Shown here one piece after another: positions 37,227 through 45,362 of a DNA stretch of 64,000 bases. The DNA lies in assembly GCF_021432085.1 (NCBI RefSeq), contig NZ_CP090366.1, positions 2,170,001 to 2,234,000 on the forward strand, given 5' to 3'. The DNA is from Stutzerimonas kunmingensis (GTDB lineage: Bacteria; Pseudomonadota; Gammaproteobacteria; Pseudomonadales; Pseudomonadaceae). Numbering within the stretch: the first letter of the stretch is position 1; each line of letters starts with the position of its first letter. Below the pieces are notes generated by a model. That model was given only the letters and a program-made list of their open reading frames with translations. It did no database searches and was not told the DNA's origin. Position numbers and translations under genes: made by a program.

Positions 37227-38762
37227 ATGGCTCTTACTGTCAATACCAACATTGCTTCGCTGAATACGCAGCGTAACCTCAGCAATTCTTCCAATGCGCT
37301 GCAAACTTCCATGCAGCGTCTGTCCACTGGTAGCCGCATCAACAGCGCCAAAGATGACGCTGCCGGTCTGCAGATTTCCAATCGCCTGACCAGTCAGATT
37401 AACGGCCTCGGTGTTGCGGTGCGAAATGCGAATGATGGTATCTCCCTCGCTCAGACCGCAGAAGGAGCGATGCAACAGTCAACCAACATCCTGCAGCGCA
37501 TGCGTGACTTGGCTCTGCAGTCGGCTAACGGTTCTAATGACACCGCCGATCGTAAGGCATTGCAGAAAGAAGTTTCTGATCTACAGAGCGAGTTAACTCG
37601 AATCGCTGAAACTACCTCGTTTGGCGGGCGCAAGTTGCTGGATGGAAGCTTCGGTAACACTTCGTTCCAGGTCGGAGCGAACTCGAACGAGACTATCGAT
37701 GTAGGGCTGACGTCTGTTAAGGCAAACGATATTGGTTTGAATGGTAAACAATTGACTGCGGCGGCTCTGACGGGTTTCGGTGGGCTGAGTGACGCCGGAT
37801 ATCAGAAAGGCGCTACTGATGCTCTTTCTGTTCAGGTTGGTAGCAGTAAGAAAGATGTGGCCTTGAGCGATGGTATGTCTGCAGCTCAGTTGGCCGGCCA
37901 ATATAATAGTGTAAACGGTGTAAGTGGAGTGACTGGTTACACCGGGCTGAAGGTAACTGCTGACGCAAACACGACAGCTGGCGATACGGTAAAGCTGAAC
38001 GTTCAAGGTGTTGAGATAAACTATACTCTTGGCACGACGAACGCCCTATCGTCTGCCGCGTTAAACACTGCTCTAAACGATGCGACTAAGAATGCTTTGG
38101 CGGACAAAGGCATTACAGTAGAATATAACGGTGCTACAGGCCAAGAGGCAGTTATATTCAAAAGTGTCACTGGTGAAAATATAAATGTTTCAGCGCAGGT
38201 AACTGGAGCCGCTACGGATGGCGCTACTATTAATCTGACTGCCGTGGACAAACTCGGAGGTGTAGTTGGTTCCTCTGAGCAGGTTGTTGCGGCCGTAGGT
38301 GTTGCTGGCGATGCGGTTAGTCAGGTGGTTACTGGTACTCTTGATTTTGATAGAGCTGTTTTAGATGCAGATTATGGCGCTATGACTGTCAGTGGTGCTG
38401 GGGGAATTGGTGGTGGCGCCGTGACTGTTGGCGCAGAGTCGAAATTCATTTCTGTAGCGGATATCGATATATCTTCAGCGGGTGGCGCGCAAGCAGCTGT
38501 CGATATTATCGACGCAGCGCTTGTTCAGGTTGATAGCCAGCGTGCAACCCTTGGTGCTGTTCAAAATCGTTTCGACAATACTATTGCTAACCTGCAGAAC
38601 ATCGGCGAAAACGTCTCTGCCGCCCGTGGCCGTATCCAGGATACCGACTTCGCAGCTGAAACCGCTAACCTGAGCAAGAACCAGATTCTGCAACAGGCCG
38701 GCACCGCGATCCTGGCCCAGGCCAAGCAGCTGCCGCAGGCCGTACTCAGCCTGCTCCAGTAA
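37227..38762 (+). CDS. fliC: Flagellin
   Basis: 511 residues from the ATG at 37227, preceded by TTGGAGG. It is the flagellar filament protein. The conserved N-terminal D0/D1 region ([20 protein letters not shown] through about residue 155) and C-terminal D1/D0 region (about 430-511, ending [11 protein letters not shown]) match Pseudomonas flagellins. The middle third encodes variable outer domains rich in A, G, T and V. Base composition falls there: 27 of 60 bases are G or C at 38161-38220 and 25 of 60 at 38341-38400, well below neighbouring genes, a pattern expected for diversifying or transferred surface domains. Confidence 0.96.
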   Translation: MALTVNTNIASLNTQRNLSNSSNALQTSMQRLSTGSRINSAKDDAAGLQISNRLTSQINGLGVAVRNANDGISLAQTAEGAMQQSTNILQRMRDLALQSANGSNDTADRKALQKEVSDLQSELTRIAETTSFGGRKLLDGSFGNTSFQVGANSNETIDVGLTSVKANDIGLNGKQLTAAALTGFGGLSDAGYQKGATDALSVQVGSSKKDVALSDGMSAAQLAGQYNSVNGVSGVTGYTGLKVTADANTTAGDTVKLNVQGVEINYTLGTTNALSSAALNTALNDATKNALADKGITVEYNGATGQEAVIFKSVTGENINVSAQVTGAATDGATINLTAVDKLGGVVGSSEQVVAAVGVAGDAVSQVVTGTLDFDRAVLDADYGAMTVSGAGGIGGGAVTVGAESKFISVADIDISSAGGAQAAVDIIDAALVQVDSQRATLGAVQNRFDNTIANLQNIGENVSAARGRIQDTDFAAETANLSKNQILQQAGTAILAQAKQLPQAVLSLLQ

Positions 38763-38779
38763 GCCGAGCGTAGTGGAAG

Positions 38780-38798
38780 GGGTGGCGTTGCTGCCCCA
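38780..38798 (+). terminator. Weak hairpin after fliC
   Basis: GGGGTGGC (38780-38787) can pair with GCTGCCCC (38791-38798) using two G-U pairs, 17 nt past the fliC stop, followed by AACCATTTATT. It may attenuate transcription so that flaG and fliD are made at lower level than flagellin. Confidence 0.4.
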
Positions 38799-38818
38799 AC
38801 CATTTATTGAGGTGAACC

Positions 38819-39169
38819 ATGGACGTCGCAAGAATTGCGTTGAATTCCCTTGCGTCATCCTCTGGCAACACTGCGATGCCCAGCTCCCGTTCGGAGGCTG
38901 GGCTTTCGTCGTTGGGCGCAGAGAATGAAGCCGGCAAGGCTGAACAGAAACTGGATGTTGGTGAGGCGGTAGAGCGCATTCGTACGCAAATGCAAACGTT
39001 GCAGCGCAACCTCAACTTCAGCGTGGATGACTCCACCGGCGAAGTGGTGGTGCAGGTACTCGATGGTGATTCGGGCAAGGTGGTGCGGCAGATCCCTTCC
39101 GAGGATATCCTGCGCCTGGCCGAGCGACTGGATGAAATGCGCAGCCTGTTATTCGAGGCTAAGGCCTAG
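38819..39169 (+). CDS. flaG: Flagellar protein FlaG
   Basis: 116 residues. The C-terminal two thirds is the FlaG domain (RIRTQMQTLQRNLNFSVDDSTGEVVVQVLDGDSGKVVRQIPSEDILRLAERLDE). The N-terminus is low-complexity and serine/alanine-rich. In Pseudomonas and Vibrio FlaG lies between fliC and fliD and influences filament length. An AGGTG ribosome-binding site precedes the ATG. No separate sigma-28 promoter is evident, so it probably depends on read-through from fliC. Confidence 0.92.
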   Translation: MDVARIALNSLASSSGNTAMPSSRSEAGLSSLGAENEAGKAEQKLDVGEAVERIRTQMQTLQRNLNFSVDDSTGEVVVQVLDGDSGKVVRQIPSEDILRLAERLDEMRSLLFEAKA

Positions 39170-39234
39170 CGGCACGTTTCTTGTTTGGTTTTCGATCCAA
39201 TACGGTCGTGTGGTTTATTTGACGAGGTGAAGCT

Positions 39235-40683
39235 ATGGCAAGCGTATCAGGCATCGGTTCCGGCATCGACATCGATAGCATCGTTGCGAGTATGGTTGCC
39301 GCTGAACGTGCTCCGAAGGAAACCCAGCTTGCAACCCTCGAAAAGAAGACCACTACGCAGATCACGGCGGTTGGTGCGCTAAAGGGTGCAATCAGTGATT
39401 TCCAAACTGCACTGGGTGCGTTGAACAAGCCAGAGCTGTTCCAAGCGCGCTCGGCTACTTCCAGCAAGTCGGACCTCGTCGGCGTTACGGCGTCAACCGC
39501 CGCGGGAGCTGGCAGCTATCAACTGGAAGTCAAATCACTGGCGAGCAGCAGCAAGGTTGCATTGGCAGCGATTCCCAATACGGCCGAAGCCCCGGCGCGT
39601 TTTACCAGTGGAACGTTCGAGGTCTCGCTTGGCGTGCCAGGCATCCCGCCCGCGCCGAACACCAAGGAATCCTTTTCTGTCACGATTGACGAAAACACCA
39701 ACACGCTCGCCGGTGTGCGTGATGCAATCAACACGGCCGGGAAAGACATGGGTGTTAGCGCCACCATTGTCACGGACGAGTATGGTTCTCGACTGGTGCT
39801 GAGTAGCAGCAAGACGGGCGCAGGGCGCGATATTACCGTCACTGCAACCGGGGCAGACGAACCTGGGCTCATCGGTCTTTCCGCATTGAACTTCGACGGT
39901 ACCTCAGGCACCGGCAAAGATGCTCGCGTGTTGACCTCGGCACAGAGTGCTGAATTGTATGTCGACGGTTTGAAGGTAATCAGCGAGACCAACAAAGTCG
40001 ATGGTGCCATTGAGGGCGTCACGCTCGACCTTAAGGCCAAAACCGTTGCAAACGAACCGCTGACTATCGCGGTGGCGGAAGACAAGGCGGGGGTTAAAAA
40101 CCAGATCCAGACCTTTGTCGACAGCTACAACAAGCTGATCGGCGTGATCAATGCGCAGACCAAGGTTACATCGGTGGGTGAGGGTAAGGCGCCCGTAACA
40201 GGCGCATTGGTGGGCGATGCCACGGCGCGCACCTTGCTCAACACGATTCGCAACGAGCTGGTTAACGTGCAGGGTGATGGTGCACTGCGTGCGCTGACCG
40301 ATATTGGTATCACCACACAGAAGGATGGCACGCTCGCCATTGACAGCGCCAAGCTGGACAAGGCGATGGCCGGTAATTTCGGCGAATTGTCGGGCCTGTT
40401 CACAGGTGACAAGGGGTTGGCTTCCAGGCTTGATGCGAAGCTGAAGCCATACACCGAGACCGGTGGAATACTCGAGCAGCGCAACAAGGCAATGACCGAG
40501 ACGATCACTAAGATAGATGATCAGAAAGAGGCGCTCACCCGCCGTATCACCTCGCTTCAGGAGCGACTGTACAAGCAGTTCAATGCAATGGATCTGTTGG
40601 TGGGGCAGTTGTCTAATACGTCTTCGAGCCTTCTCGCGTCGCTGGAGAACCTGCCTTGGGCAGGAAGCAATTCGAAAAAGTAG
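39235..40683 (+). CDS. fliD: Flagellar hook-associated protein 2 (filament cap)
   Basis: 482 residues. It caps the filament and promotes flagellin polymerisation outside the cell. Starts MASVSGIGSGIDIDSIVASMVAAERAPKETQL, the FliD N-terminal signature. A central variable region with a repeat-like LVLSSSKTGAGRDITVTATG segment follows. The C-terminal coiled coil (KAMTETITKIDDQKEALTRRITSLQERLYKQFNAMDLLVGQL) is typical. A GAGGTGAAG ribosome-binding site precedes the ATG, and a strong terminator follows. Confidence 0.95.
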   Translation: MASVSGIGSGIDIDSIVASMVAAERAPKETQLATLEKKTTTQITAVGALKGAISDFQTALGALNKPELFQARSATSSKSDLVGVTASTAAGAGSYQLEVKSLASSSKVALAAIPNTAEAPARFTSGTFEVSLGVPGIPPAPNTKESFSVTIDENTNTLAGVRDAINTAGKDMGVSATIVTDEYGSRLVLSSSKTGAGRDITVTATGADEPGLIGLSALNFDGTSGTGKDARVLTSAQSAELYVDGLKVISETNKVDGAIEGVTLDLKAKTVANEPLTIAVAEDKAGVKNQIQTFVDSYNKLIGVINAQTKVTSVGEGKAPVTGALVGDATARTLLNTIRNELVNVQGDGALRALTDIGITTQKDGTLAIDSAKLDKAMAGNFGELSGLFTGDKGLASRLDAKLKPYTETGGILEQRNKAMTETITKIDDQKEALTRRITSLQERLYKQFNAMDLLVGQLSNTSSSLLASLENLPWAGSNSKK

Positions 40684-40702
40684 GCCAGACTGCTTATACA
40701 AG

Positions 40703-40724
40703 AACCGCCGGTAGGCGGTTTTTT
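40703..40724 (+). terminator. Rho-independent terminator after fliD
   Basis: AACCGCC (40703-40709), loop GGTA and GGCGGTT (40714-40720) are followed by TTTT. It lies 19 nt past the fliD stop and separates fliD from fliS, which has its own promoter. Confidence 0.9.
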
Positions 40725-40739
40725 GTTTGCAAAACAAAC

Positions 40740-40766
40740 TCAAGTCCTGCGCCAGATGACCGATAA
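40740..40766 (+). promoter_or_regulatory. Sigma-28 (FliA) promoter of fliS
   Basis: TCAA (40740-40743), 15-nt spacer, ACCGATAA (40759-40766). TCAAG is the usual Pseudomonas sigma-28 -35 start, and the -10 differs from GCCGATAA at one base. It is 40 bp upstream of the fliS ATG and just beyond the fliD terminator. Confidence 0.75.
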
Positions 40767-40805
40767 ACAGGTATGTGAGATCGATGTGGCAAGGGGCTCA
40801 TCCAA

Positions 40806-41192
40806 ATGAATGCTATGGCAGCAATGCGGCAATACCAGCAGGTTGGCGTAAAAGCCCAGGTTACCGAGGCCGACCCGCATCGCCTGATTCAGATGCTGAT
40901 GCAAGGTGGTTTGGATCGTATCGCTCAGGCCAAAGGTGCGATGGAGCGTGAGGCTTTCGCTGAGAAGGGTGTGCTGATCGGCAAGGCCATCAATATCATC
41001 GGTGGGCTGCGTGATGCGCTGGATCAGGATGTTGGCGGCGAGCTGGCGGCCAACCTTGATCGTCTGTATGAATACATGACGATGCGCCTGTTCGAAGCGA
41101 GCCGGCATAATGATGTCGACAAACTGAACGAGGTGGGCAAGCTTCTGGGTGAGATAAAGCTGGCTTGGGATCAGATCGCGCCTAGGGGCTGA
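40806..41192 (+). CDS. fliS: Flagellar export chaperone FliS
   Basis: 128 residues. Four-helix bundle protein that binds the flagellin C-terminus and prevents early polymerisation. Signatures MRQYQQVGVKAQVTEADPHRLIQMLM and GELAANLDRLYEYMTMRLFEAS are typical. First gene of a short unit with the FliT-like gene 46 bp downstream. Confidence 0.95.
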   Translation: MNAMAAMRQYQQVGVKAQVTEADPHRLIQMLMQGGLDRIAQAKGAMEREAFAEKGVLIGKAINIIGGLRDALDQDVGGELAANLDRLYEYMTMRLFEASRHNDVDKLNEVGKLLGEIKLAWDQIAPRG

Positions 41193-41238
41193 TTCACCTG
41201 AAGCTGGCTTGCTGGCTTACCGCGTTTTCGGGGAAAAG

Positions 41239-41532
41239 ATGTCGTTGAAGAAGCAAGCCTTCGCCGCGTTGGCGCAAAAGCTCCGCGGCGCACTGAGCGC
41301 AGGGGAGTGGGATGCGGTCAGCTCGCTGGATCATGAGTGCAGCGCGCTGGTGGCATCATTGTGCGACGAAGATGCAGCTGATGCCGGGCTGCGTGCGGAA
41401 ATCGACGCAGTGGCGGCTCTGTATGATGAGCTTCAGCGGGCGGGGCGCGCTGAGCGTGAGCGGCTGGCCGCGGAGCTGACCAGGCTGAATCAGGCCAAGC
41501 AGGTCAGCCGCGCTTACGGGTCGTTAGGCTAG
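41239..41532 (+). CDS. fliT: FliT-like flagellar chaperone
   Basis: 97 residues from the ATG at 41239, which has GGGGAAAAG just upstream. Predicted all-helical, rich in A, E, L and R, as in FliT/FlgN chaperones (for example LAQKLRGALSAGEWDAVSSLDHECSALVASL). The assignment rests on size, composition and position after fliS; sequence conservation in this family is low. It would act on FliD and possibly FlhDC/FleQ-type partners. Confidence 0.75.
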   Translation: MSLKKQAFAALAQKLRGALSAGEWDAVSSLDHECSALVASLCDEDAADAGLRAEIDAVAALYDELQRAGRAERERLAAELTRLNQAKQVSRAYGSLG

Positions 41533-41592
41533 ACGCCCGTCACGCTGGATTCTCGCGCGGCGAAGAGCTGGGCGGTACCGAGGGTGCGTGGA

Positions 41593-41622
41593 GTAGGGTG
41601 GATGACGCTTCGCTCATCCACC
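41593..41622. repeat. Short palindromic repeat, GTAGGGTGGATGA type
   Basis: GGTGGATGA (41597-41605) and TCATCCACC (41614-41622) form a perfect 9-bp stem around CGCTTCGC, preceded by GTAG. It shares GTAGGGTGG with the element at 34258. This type of dispersed palindrome is common in Pseudomonas intergenic DNA. It lies just past the flagellar cassette. Confidence 0.75.
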
Positions 41623-41657
41623 GCGAACCCACCGTCTCAGGGAGTGCTCGCTGCGTC

Positions 41658-41939
41658 TCAGCGGTACTCGCACAGATACGCGGTGTCTACCTTGACCTTC
41701 AGCTGAAATTTGCTGTTCGCCGGTACGGTGAACTGGCTGCCGCTGGCAAAGGTTTCCCAGGCGTCGCTACCCGGCAGTTTCACGTCCAGGCTGCCAGCAA
41801 CTACGTGCATGACTTCCAGTTGCGCAGTGCCGAATTCGTATTCACCTGGCGCCATGACGCCGATCGTGGCCGGGCCTTCAGTCATGTCGAAGGCGATGGA
41901 TTTGACGGTGCCATCGAAGTACTCATTGACCTTGAACAT
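41658..41939 (-). CDS. ppnP: Pyrimidine/purine nucleoside phosphorylase PpnP
   Basis: 93 residues, a single cupin-fold domain (DUF1255/YaiE). It phosphorolyses several nucleosides to base and ribose 1-phosphate. Sequence [17 protein letters not shown] then [23 protein letters not shown] is typical of the family. The ATG at 41939 is chosen because the family begins there; the longer frame is unsupported. It is monocistronic. Confidence 0.94.
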   Translation of the reverse strand: MFKVNEYFDGTVKSIAFDMTEGPATIGVMAPGEYEFGTAQLEVMHVVAGSLDVKLPGSDAWETFASGSQFTVPANSKFQLKVKVDTAYLCEYR

Positions 41940-42016
41940 TTGGATTCCTTTGCAGGGTCGGGAAAAGGGTCGCCAGTATGCCCAAGCGCCAGGCCTGGCG
42001 TCACCTGGCAGAAGTG

Positions 42017-42358
42017 CTAGCTGCGAAAAATGAAGTAGACCGCTCCGACCATGCAAAGCCCTGCCCATAGATAATCGAGCTTCAATGGCTGCTGCATGTA
42101 CAGCACGCTGAACGGAACGAACACCATCAGGGTGATTACCTCCTGCATGATCTTCAGTTGGCCGATCGACAGCTCGGTATAGCCGATGCGGTTTGCTGGC
42201 ACCATCAGCATGTATTCGAAGAATGCGATGCCCCAGCTGATCAATGCGGCGATAAGCCAGGGTTTGCCGTTCAGGCTCTTCAGGTGGCCGTACCAGGCGA
42301 AGGTCATGAAGAGGTTGGAGCAGCAGAGTAGGGCGGCGGTTTGCAACCAGACAGGCAT
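42017..42358 (-). CDS. DMT-superfamily DUF486 membrane protein
   Basis: 113 residues from the ATG at 42358 ([15 protein letters not shown]). Four probable membrane helices and the family motifs [30 protein letters not shown] and [13 protein letters not shown] identify DUF486. These are small multidrug-transporter-like proteins of unknown substrate. It is divergent from the cysteine-cluster gene; a GAAATAC/GTATTTC inverted repeat (42374-42399) lies between them. Confidence 0.9.
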   Translation of the reverse strand: MPVWLQTAALLCCSNLFMTFAWYGHLKSLNGKPWLIAALISWGIAFFEYMLMVPANRIGYTELSIGQLKIMQEVITLMVFVPFSVLYMQQPLKLDYLWAGLCMVGAVYFIFRS

Positions 42359-42486
42359 GATGGGGTGGGGCTCGAAATACTGACGCGCTAGCGTATTTCC
42401 AGGCGGTGCTGCGTGCAATGGCCATCTGGTGCGCACACTTCTGTCGGATTATCATCGCGCGCGTTTTTTCACTGAGTGGCAGTTTT

Positions 42487-42738
42487 ATGGATTGTCGCCC
42501 CGGTTGCGGTGCCTGCTGTATCGCCCCCTCAATTAGCTCCTCGATACCTGGCATGCCTCATGGCAAGCGTGCGGGGGAGCGCTGTATTCAATTAAGCGCT
42601 GACTTTCTCTGTTTGCTGTTCGGCGATCCGCGGCGGCCGGTTGTCTGCTCGGCTTTTTCGGCGGACCCTGTTTGCTGTGGTGAAACTAGGGAGGATGCGA
42701 TTCGATTGTTGGGTTGGCTGGAGCAAGCGACTGCGTAG
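42487..42738 (+). CDS. YkgJ-family cysteine cluster protein
   Basis: 83 residues from the ATG at 42487 ([11 protein letters not shown]). It has CxxxCxxCC at the start, a single Cys near residue 32, then VCSAF and VCCG motifs. This pattern defines the YkgJ/UPF0153 family, thought to bind an iron-sulfur cluster or zinc. Function unknown. It is a short cytoplasmic protein, alone on its strand between DUF486 and gltA. Confidence 0.88.
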   Translation: MDCRPGCGACCIAPSISSSIPGMPHGKRAGERCIQLSADFLCLLFGDPRRPVVCSAFSADPVCCGETREDAIRLLGWLEQATA

Positions 42739-42944
42739 GCAAGTCTGCGCTTGTTAAGTCCAAGATTGCGTATTCAACTGCTCGTCGGGCTATGAGTTGC
42801 TGGCTCCGCCGGTATGTCTGCTGAGAGCTGATCAATGACGTCAGGCCGGAAGATCGCTGATTGCGCTCGATGGCCATCGCTCACCTGTGTCGACCTTTAG
42901 TGAATCGAATGGAAGGGATAAATATTCAGTCGGCCCAGGGGGAA

Positions 42945-42976
42945 TAAAAAAGGCTGCCCAAGGGCAGCCTTTTTTT
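42945..42976. terminator. Bidirectional rho-independent terminator at the gltA 3' end
   Basis: AAAAAAGGCTGCCC pairs with GGGCAGCCTTTTTTT (stem GGCTGCCC/GGGCAGCC, 42952-42969) and has A/T tracts on both sides, so it can terminate transcripts in either direction. It ends gltA and any read-through from the YkgJ gene. Confidence 0.93.
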
Positions 42977-42990
42977 GCGCTGGTTGTCGC

Positions 42991-44262
42991 TTAACGCGGC
43001 AGGTCGCGCTTGGTGTGGCCGGTGTACAGCTGACGCGGGCGGCCGATCTTCTGGCCGGAGGCGATCATTTCTTTCCAGTGAGAGATCCAGCCGACAGTGC
43101 GCGCCAGGGCGAAGATGACGGTGAACATGCTGGTCGGAATGCCGATGGCCTTGAGGATGATGCCCGAGTAGAAGTCCACGTTCGGGTACAGGTTGCGCTC
43201 AGCGAAGTAAGGATCGTTGAGGGCAATCTCTTCCAGCTTCATGGCCAGATCCAGCTGCGGGTCATTGATGCCCAGCTCGCCCAGAACCTCGTCGCAGGTC
43301 TGCTTCATGACCTTGGCGCGCGGATCGAAGTTCTTGTAAACGCGATGGCCGAAGCCCATCAGCTTGAACGGGTCGTTCTTGTCCTTGGCCTTGGCCAGGA
43401 ATTTCTCGACGTTCGACACGTCGCCGATTTCGTCCAGCATGGTGAGTACGGCTTCGTTCGCGCCACCGTGTGCCGGTCCCCACAGGGCGGCGATACCGGC
43501 GGCGATACAGGCGAATGGGTTGGCACCGGTGGAGCCGGCGAGGCGTACGGTGGAGGTCGAGGCGTTCTGCTCATGGTCGGCGTGCAGGATGAAGATGCGA
43601 TCCATTGCCTTGGCCAGCACCGGGCTGATCGGTTTGATCTCGCACGGGGTGTTGAACATCATGTGCAGGAAGTTTTCCGAGTAGCTCAGATCGTTGCGCG
43701 GATACATCAGCGGCTGACCGATCGAGTACTTGTAGACCATCGCAGCAATGGTCGGCATCTTCGCGACCAGGCGCACCGCGGAAATCTCGCGATGGTGCGG
43801 GTCGTTGATGTCCAGAGAGTCGTGGTAGAAGGCCGAGAGCGCGCCGACAACGCCGCACATGATGGCCATGGGATGAGCGTCACGGCGGAAGCCATTAAGG
43901 AAGGATTTCAGCTGCTCGTGAACCATGGTGTGGTTCTTCACGGTGCTGACGAACTGTGCCTTCTGTTCGGCGGTCGGCAGTTCCCCGTTCAGCAGCAGGT
44001 AGCAGGTTTCCAGGTAGTCGGATTTCTCTGCCAGCTGTTCGATCGGGTAGCCGCGGTGCAGCAGGATGCCCTTGTCGCCGTCGATGTAGGTGATCTTGGA
44101 CTCGCAAGAGGCGGTCGACATGAAGCCGGGATCGAAGGTGAAGTGACCCGTGGAGGTCAGGCTTCGTACGTCTATTACATCAGGCCCTACGGTACCGGTT
44201 AAAACGGGCAGTTCGACGGGGGCAGCGCCCTCGATGATCAACTGCGCTTTCTTGTCAGCCAT
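42991..44262 (-). CDS. gltA: Citrate synthase (type II)
   Basis: 423 residues, the hexameric NADH-sensitive type of Gram-negative bacteria. It condenses oxaloacetate and acetyl-CoA to citrate. The catalytic residues lie in [30 protein letters not shown] and [13 protein letters not shown]. An N-terminal domain (residues 1-50) as in E. coli GltA is present. It is divergent from the sdh operon and has its own sigma-70-like promoter. Confidence 0.97.
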   Translation of the reverse strand: MADKKAQLIIEGAAPVELPVLTGTVGPDVIDVRSLTSTGHFTFDPGFMSTASCESKITYIDGDKGILLHRGYPIEQLAEKSDYLETCYLLLNGELPTAEQKAQFVSTVKNHTMVHEQLKSFLNGFRRDAHPMAIMCGVVGALSAFYHDSLDINDPHHREISAVRLVAKMPTIAAMVYKYSIGQPLMYPRNDLSYSENFLHMMFNTPCEIKPISPVLAKAMDRIFILHADHEQNASTSTVRLAGSTGANPFACIAAGIAALWGPAHGGANEAVLTMLDEIGDVSNVEKFLAKAKDKNDPFKLMGFGHRVYKNFDPRAKVMKQTCDEVLGELGINDPQLDLAMKLEEIALNDPYFAERNLYPNVDFYSGIILKAIGIPTSMFTVIFALARTVGWISHWKEMIASGQKIGRPRQLYTGHTKRDLPR

Positions 44263-44320
44263 GTATGGCCTCCTGTTTTGTGCTTGGAATCATCATGGCC
44301 CCCCACGCAGGGCCCGCATC

Positions 44321-44348
44321 ACTATAGAGTGATAAATCGCAAAGTCAA
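44321..44348 (-). promoter_or_regulatory. Sigma-70 type promoter of gltA
   Basis: On the minus strand TTGACT (44348-44343), a 16-nt spacer and TATAGT (44326-44321). Predicted start near 44314, giving a leader of about 50 nt. Confidence 0.75.
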
Positions 44349-44462
44349 TTTGCGTGAACCCATGCCGTAGAGGGCTCTGCAGGGGGATGCGTGCAGCTTG
44401 GATGCACTGTTTACGGCATTTATATAGGGGCTGCTATCAGCCTTTAGTGGCACTTCACCACA

Positions 44463-44491
44463 TTGTCATTAGTGACCTAACTGTTTATACT
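44463..44491 (+). promoter_or_regulatory. Sigma-70 type promoter of sdhCDAB
   Basis: TTGTCA (44463-44468), 17-nt spacer and TATACT (44486-44491), close to consensus. Predicted start near 44498, giving a leader of about 125 nt before the sdhC GTG. Confidence 0.75.
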
Positions 44492-44622
44492 CGGACACCG
44501 ACCGGCAGGGGCCTTACAGGCAGTATTCTGTAGGTTGTCACTCGTGGGTAGCGGGTACTGCTGCGTACTCTTCCCAACAACTTTGCCCTGCGCTCTGGGG
44601 CTCTCAAGTGTGAAAAAAAGCC

Positions 44623-44997
44623 GTGAAAAGCCAACGACCTGTAAACCTAGATCTTAGGACAATAAAACTCCCCATCACTGCTTACACGTCGATTCTCCAC
44701 CGTGTATCCGGTGTCATCCTGTTCGTCGGTATCGCCTTGCTGCTGCTCGCGCTCGATACCTCGCTGTCTTCTCCGGAAGGCTTCGAGGAGGTCCGTGTGT
44801 ACCTGGGTAGCCCTCTGGCAAAGCTGGTGAGCTGGGCGTTGCTGTCCGCACTGCTGTACCACCTTGTGGCGGGTGTTCGTCACCTGATCATGGATTCTGG
44901 CCATGGTGAGACGCTGGAAGGCGGCAAGCTGGGCTCGAAAATCGTAATCGCCGTATCGGCGGTGCTGATCGTTCTGGCGGGAGTGTGGATATGGTAA
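44623..44997 (+). CDS. sdhC: Succinate dehydrogenase cytochrome b556 subunit
   Basis: 124 residues from a GTG at 44623 (VKSQRPVNLDLRTIKLP), which fits the family N-terminus. Three membrane helices; SILHRVSGV and the haem b ligand histidine in LYHLVAGVRHLIMD are conserved. It anchors complex II and binds quinone with SdhD. The stop codon overlaps the sdhD start. First gene of sdhCDAB. Confidence 0.96.
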   Translation: MKSQRPVNLDLRTIKLPITAYTSILHRVSGVILFVGIALLLLALDTSLSSPEGFEEVRVYLGSPLAKLVSWALLSALLYHLVAGVRHLIMDSGHGETLEGGKLGSKIVIAVSAVLIVLAGVWIW

Positions 44998-45359
44998 CCA
45001 ATGTCACCAACTTTTCGCGCTCGGGTCTGTACGACTGGATGGCGCAGCGCGTTTCTGCAGTGGTTCTTGCGGCTTATTTTCTGTTCCTGCTTGGGTACCT
45101 GATTGCGAACCCGGGACTGGAGTACACCCAGTGGCACGCGCTGTTCTCGGCCAACTGGATGCGCATCTTCAGCCTGCTGGCTCTGGTCGCCCTGAGTGTG
45201 CACGCGTGGGTAGGCATGTGGACGATCTCCACTGACTACCTGACCAACATGGCGATCGGTAAGTGGGCTACCGGCGTTCGTTTCCTGTTCCAGGCGGTGT
45301 GTGGCATTGCCATGTTCACCTTCTTCGTCTGGGGCGTGCAGATTCTTTGGGGTATCTGA
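44991..45359 (+). CDS. sdhD: Succinate dehydrogenase hydrophobic membrane anchor
   Basis: 122 residues from the ATG at 44991 (MVTNVTNFSRSGLYDWMAQRVSAVVL), overlapping the end of sdhC by 7 nt. Three membrane helices, with the conserved histidine and tyrosine region SVHAWVGMWTISTDY. Second membrane subunit of complex II. Confidence 0.95.
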   Translation: MVTNVTNFSRSGLYDWMAQRVSAVVLAAYFLFLLGYLIANPGLEYTQWHALFSANWMRIFSLLALVALSVHAWVGMWTISTDYLTNMAIGKWATGVRFLFQAVCGIAMFTFFVWGVQILWGI

Positions 45360-45362
45360 TTC

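Larger units (their letters stand above)
44263..44622. other. Divergent promoter region between gltA and sdhC
   Basis: 360 bp without a gene. It contains the gltA promoter (44321-44348, minus strand) and the sdhC promoter (44463-44491, plus strand). The roughly 115 bp between them is available for shared regulator binding. No Anr box was seen. Confidence 0.75.

Noticed and set aside
37300..40700. Considered whether the flagellin region is a prophage or genomic island
   Set aside because: No integrase, transposase, tRNA or attachment site is present; only repeats and composition differ.
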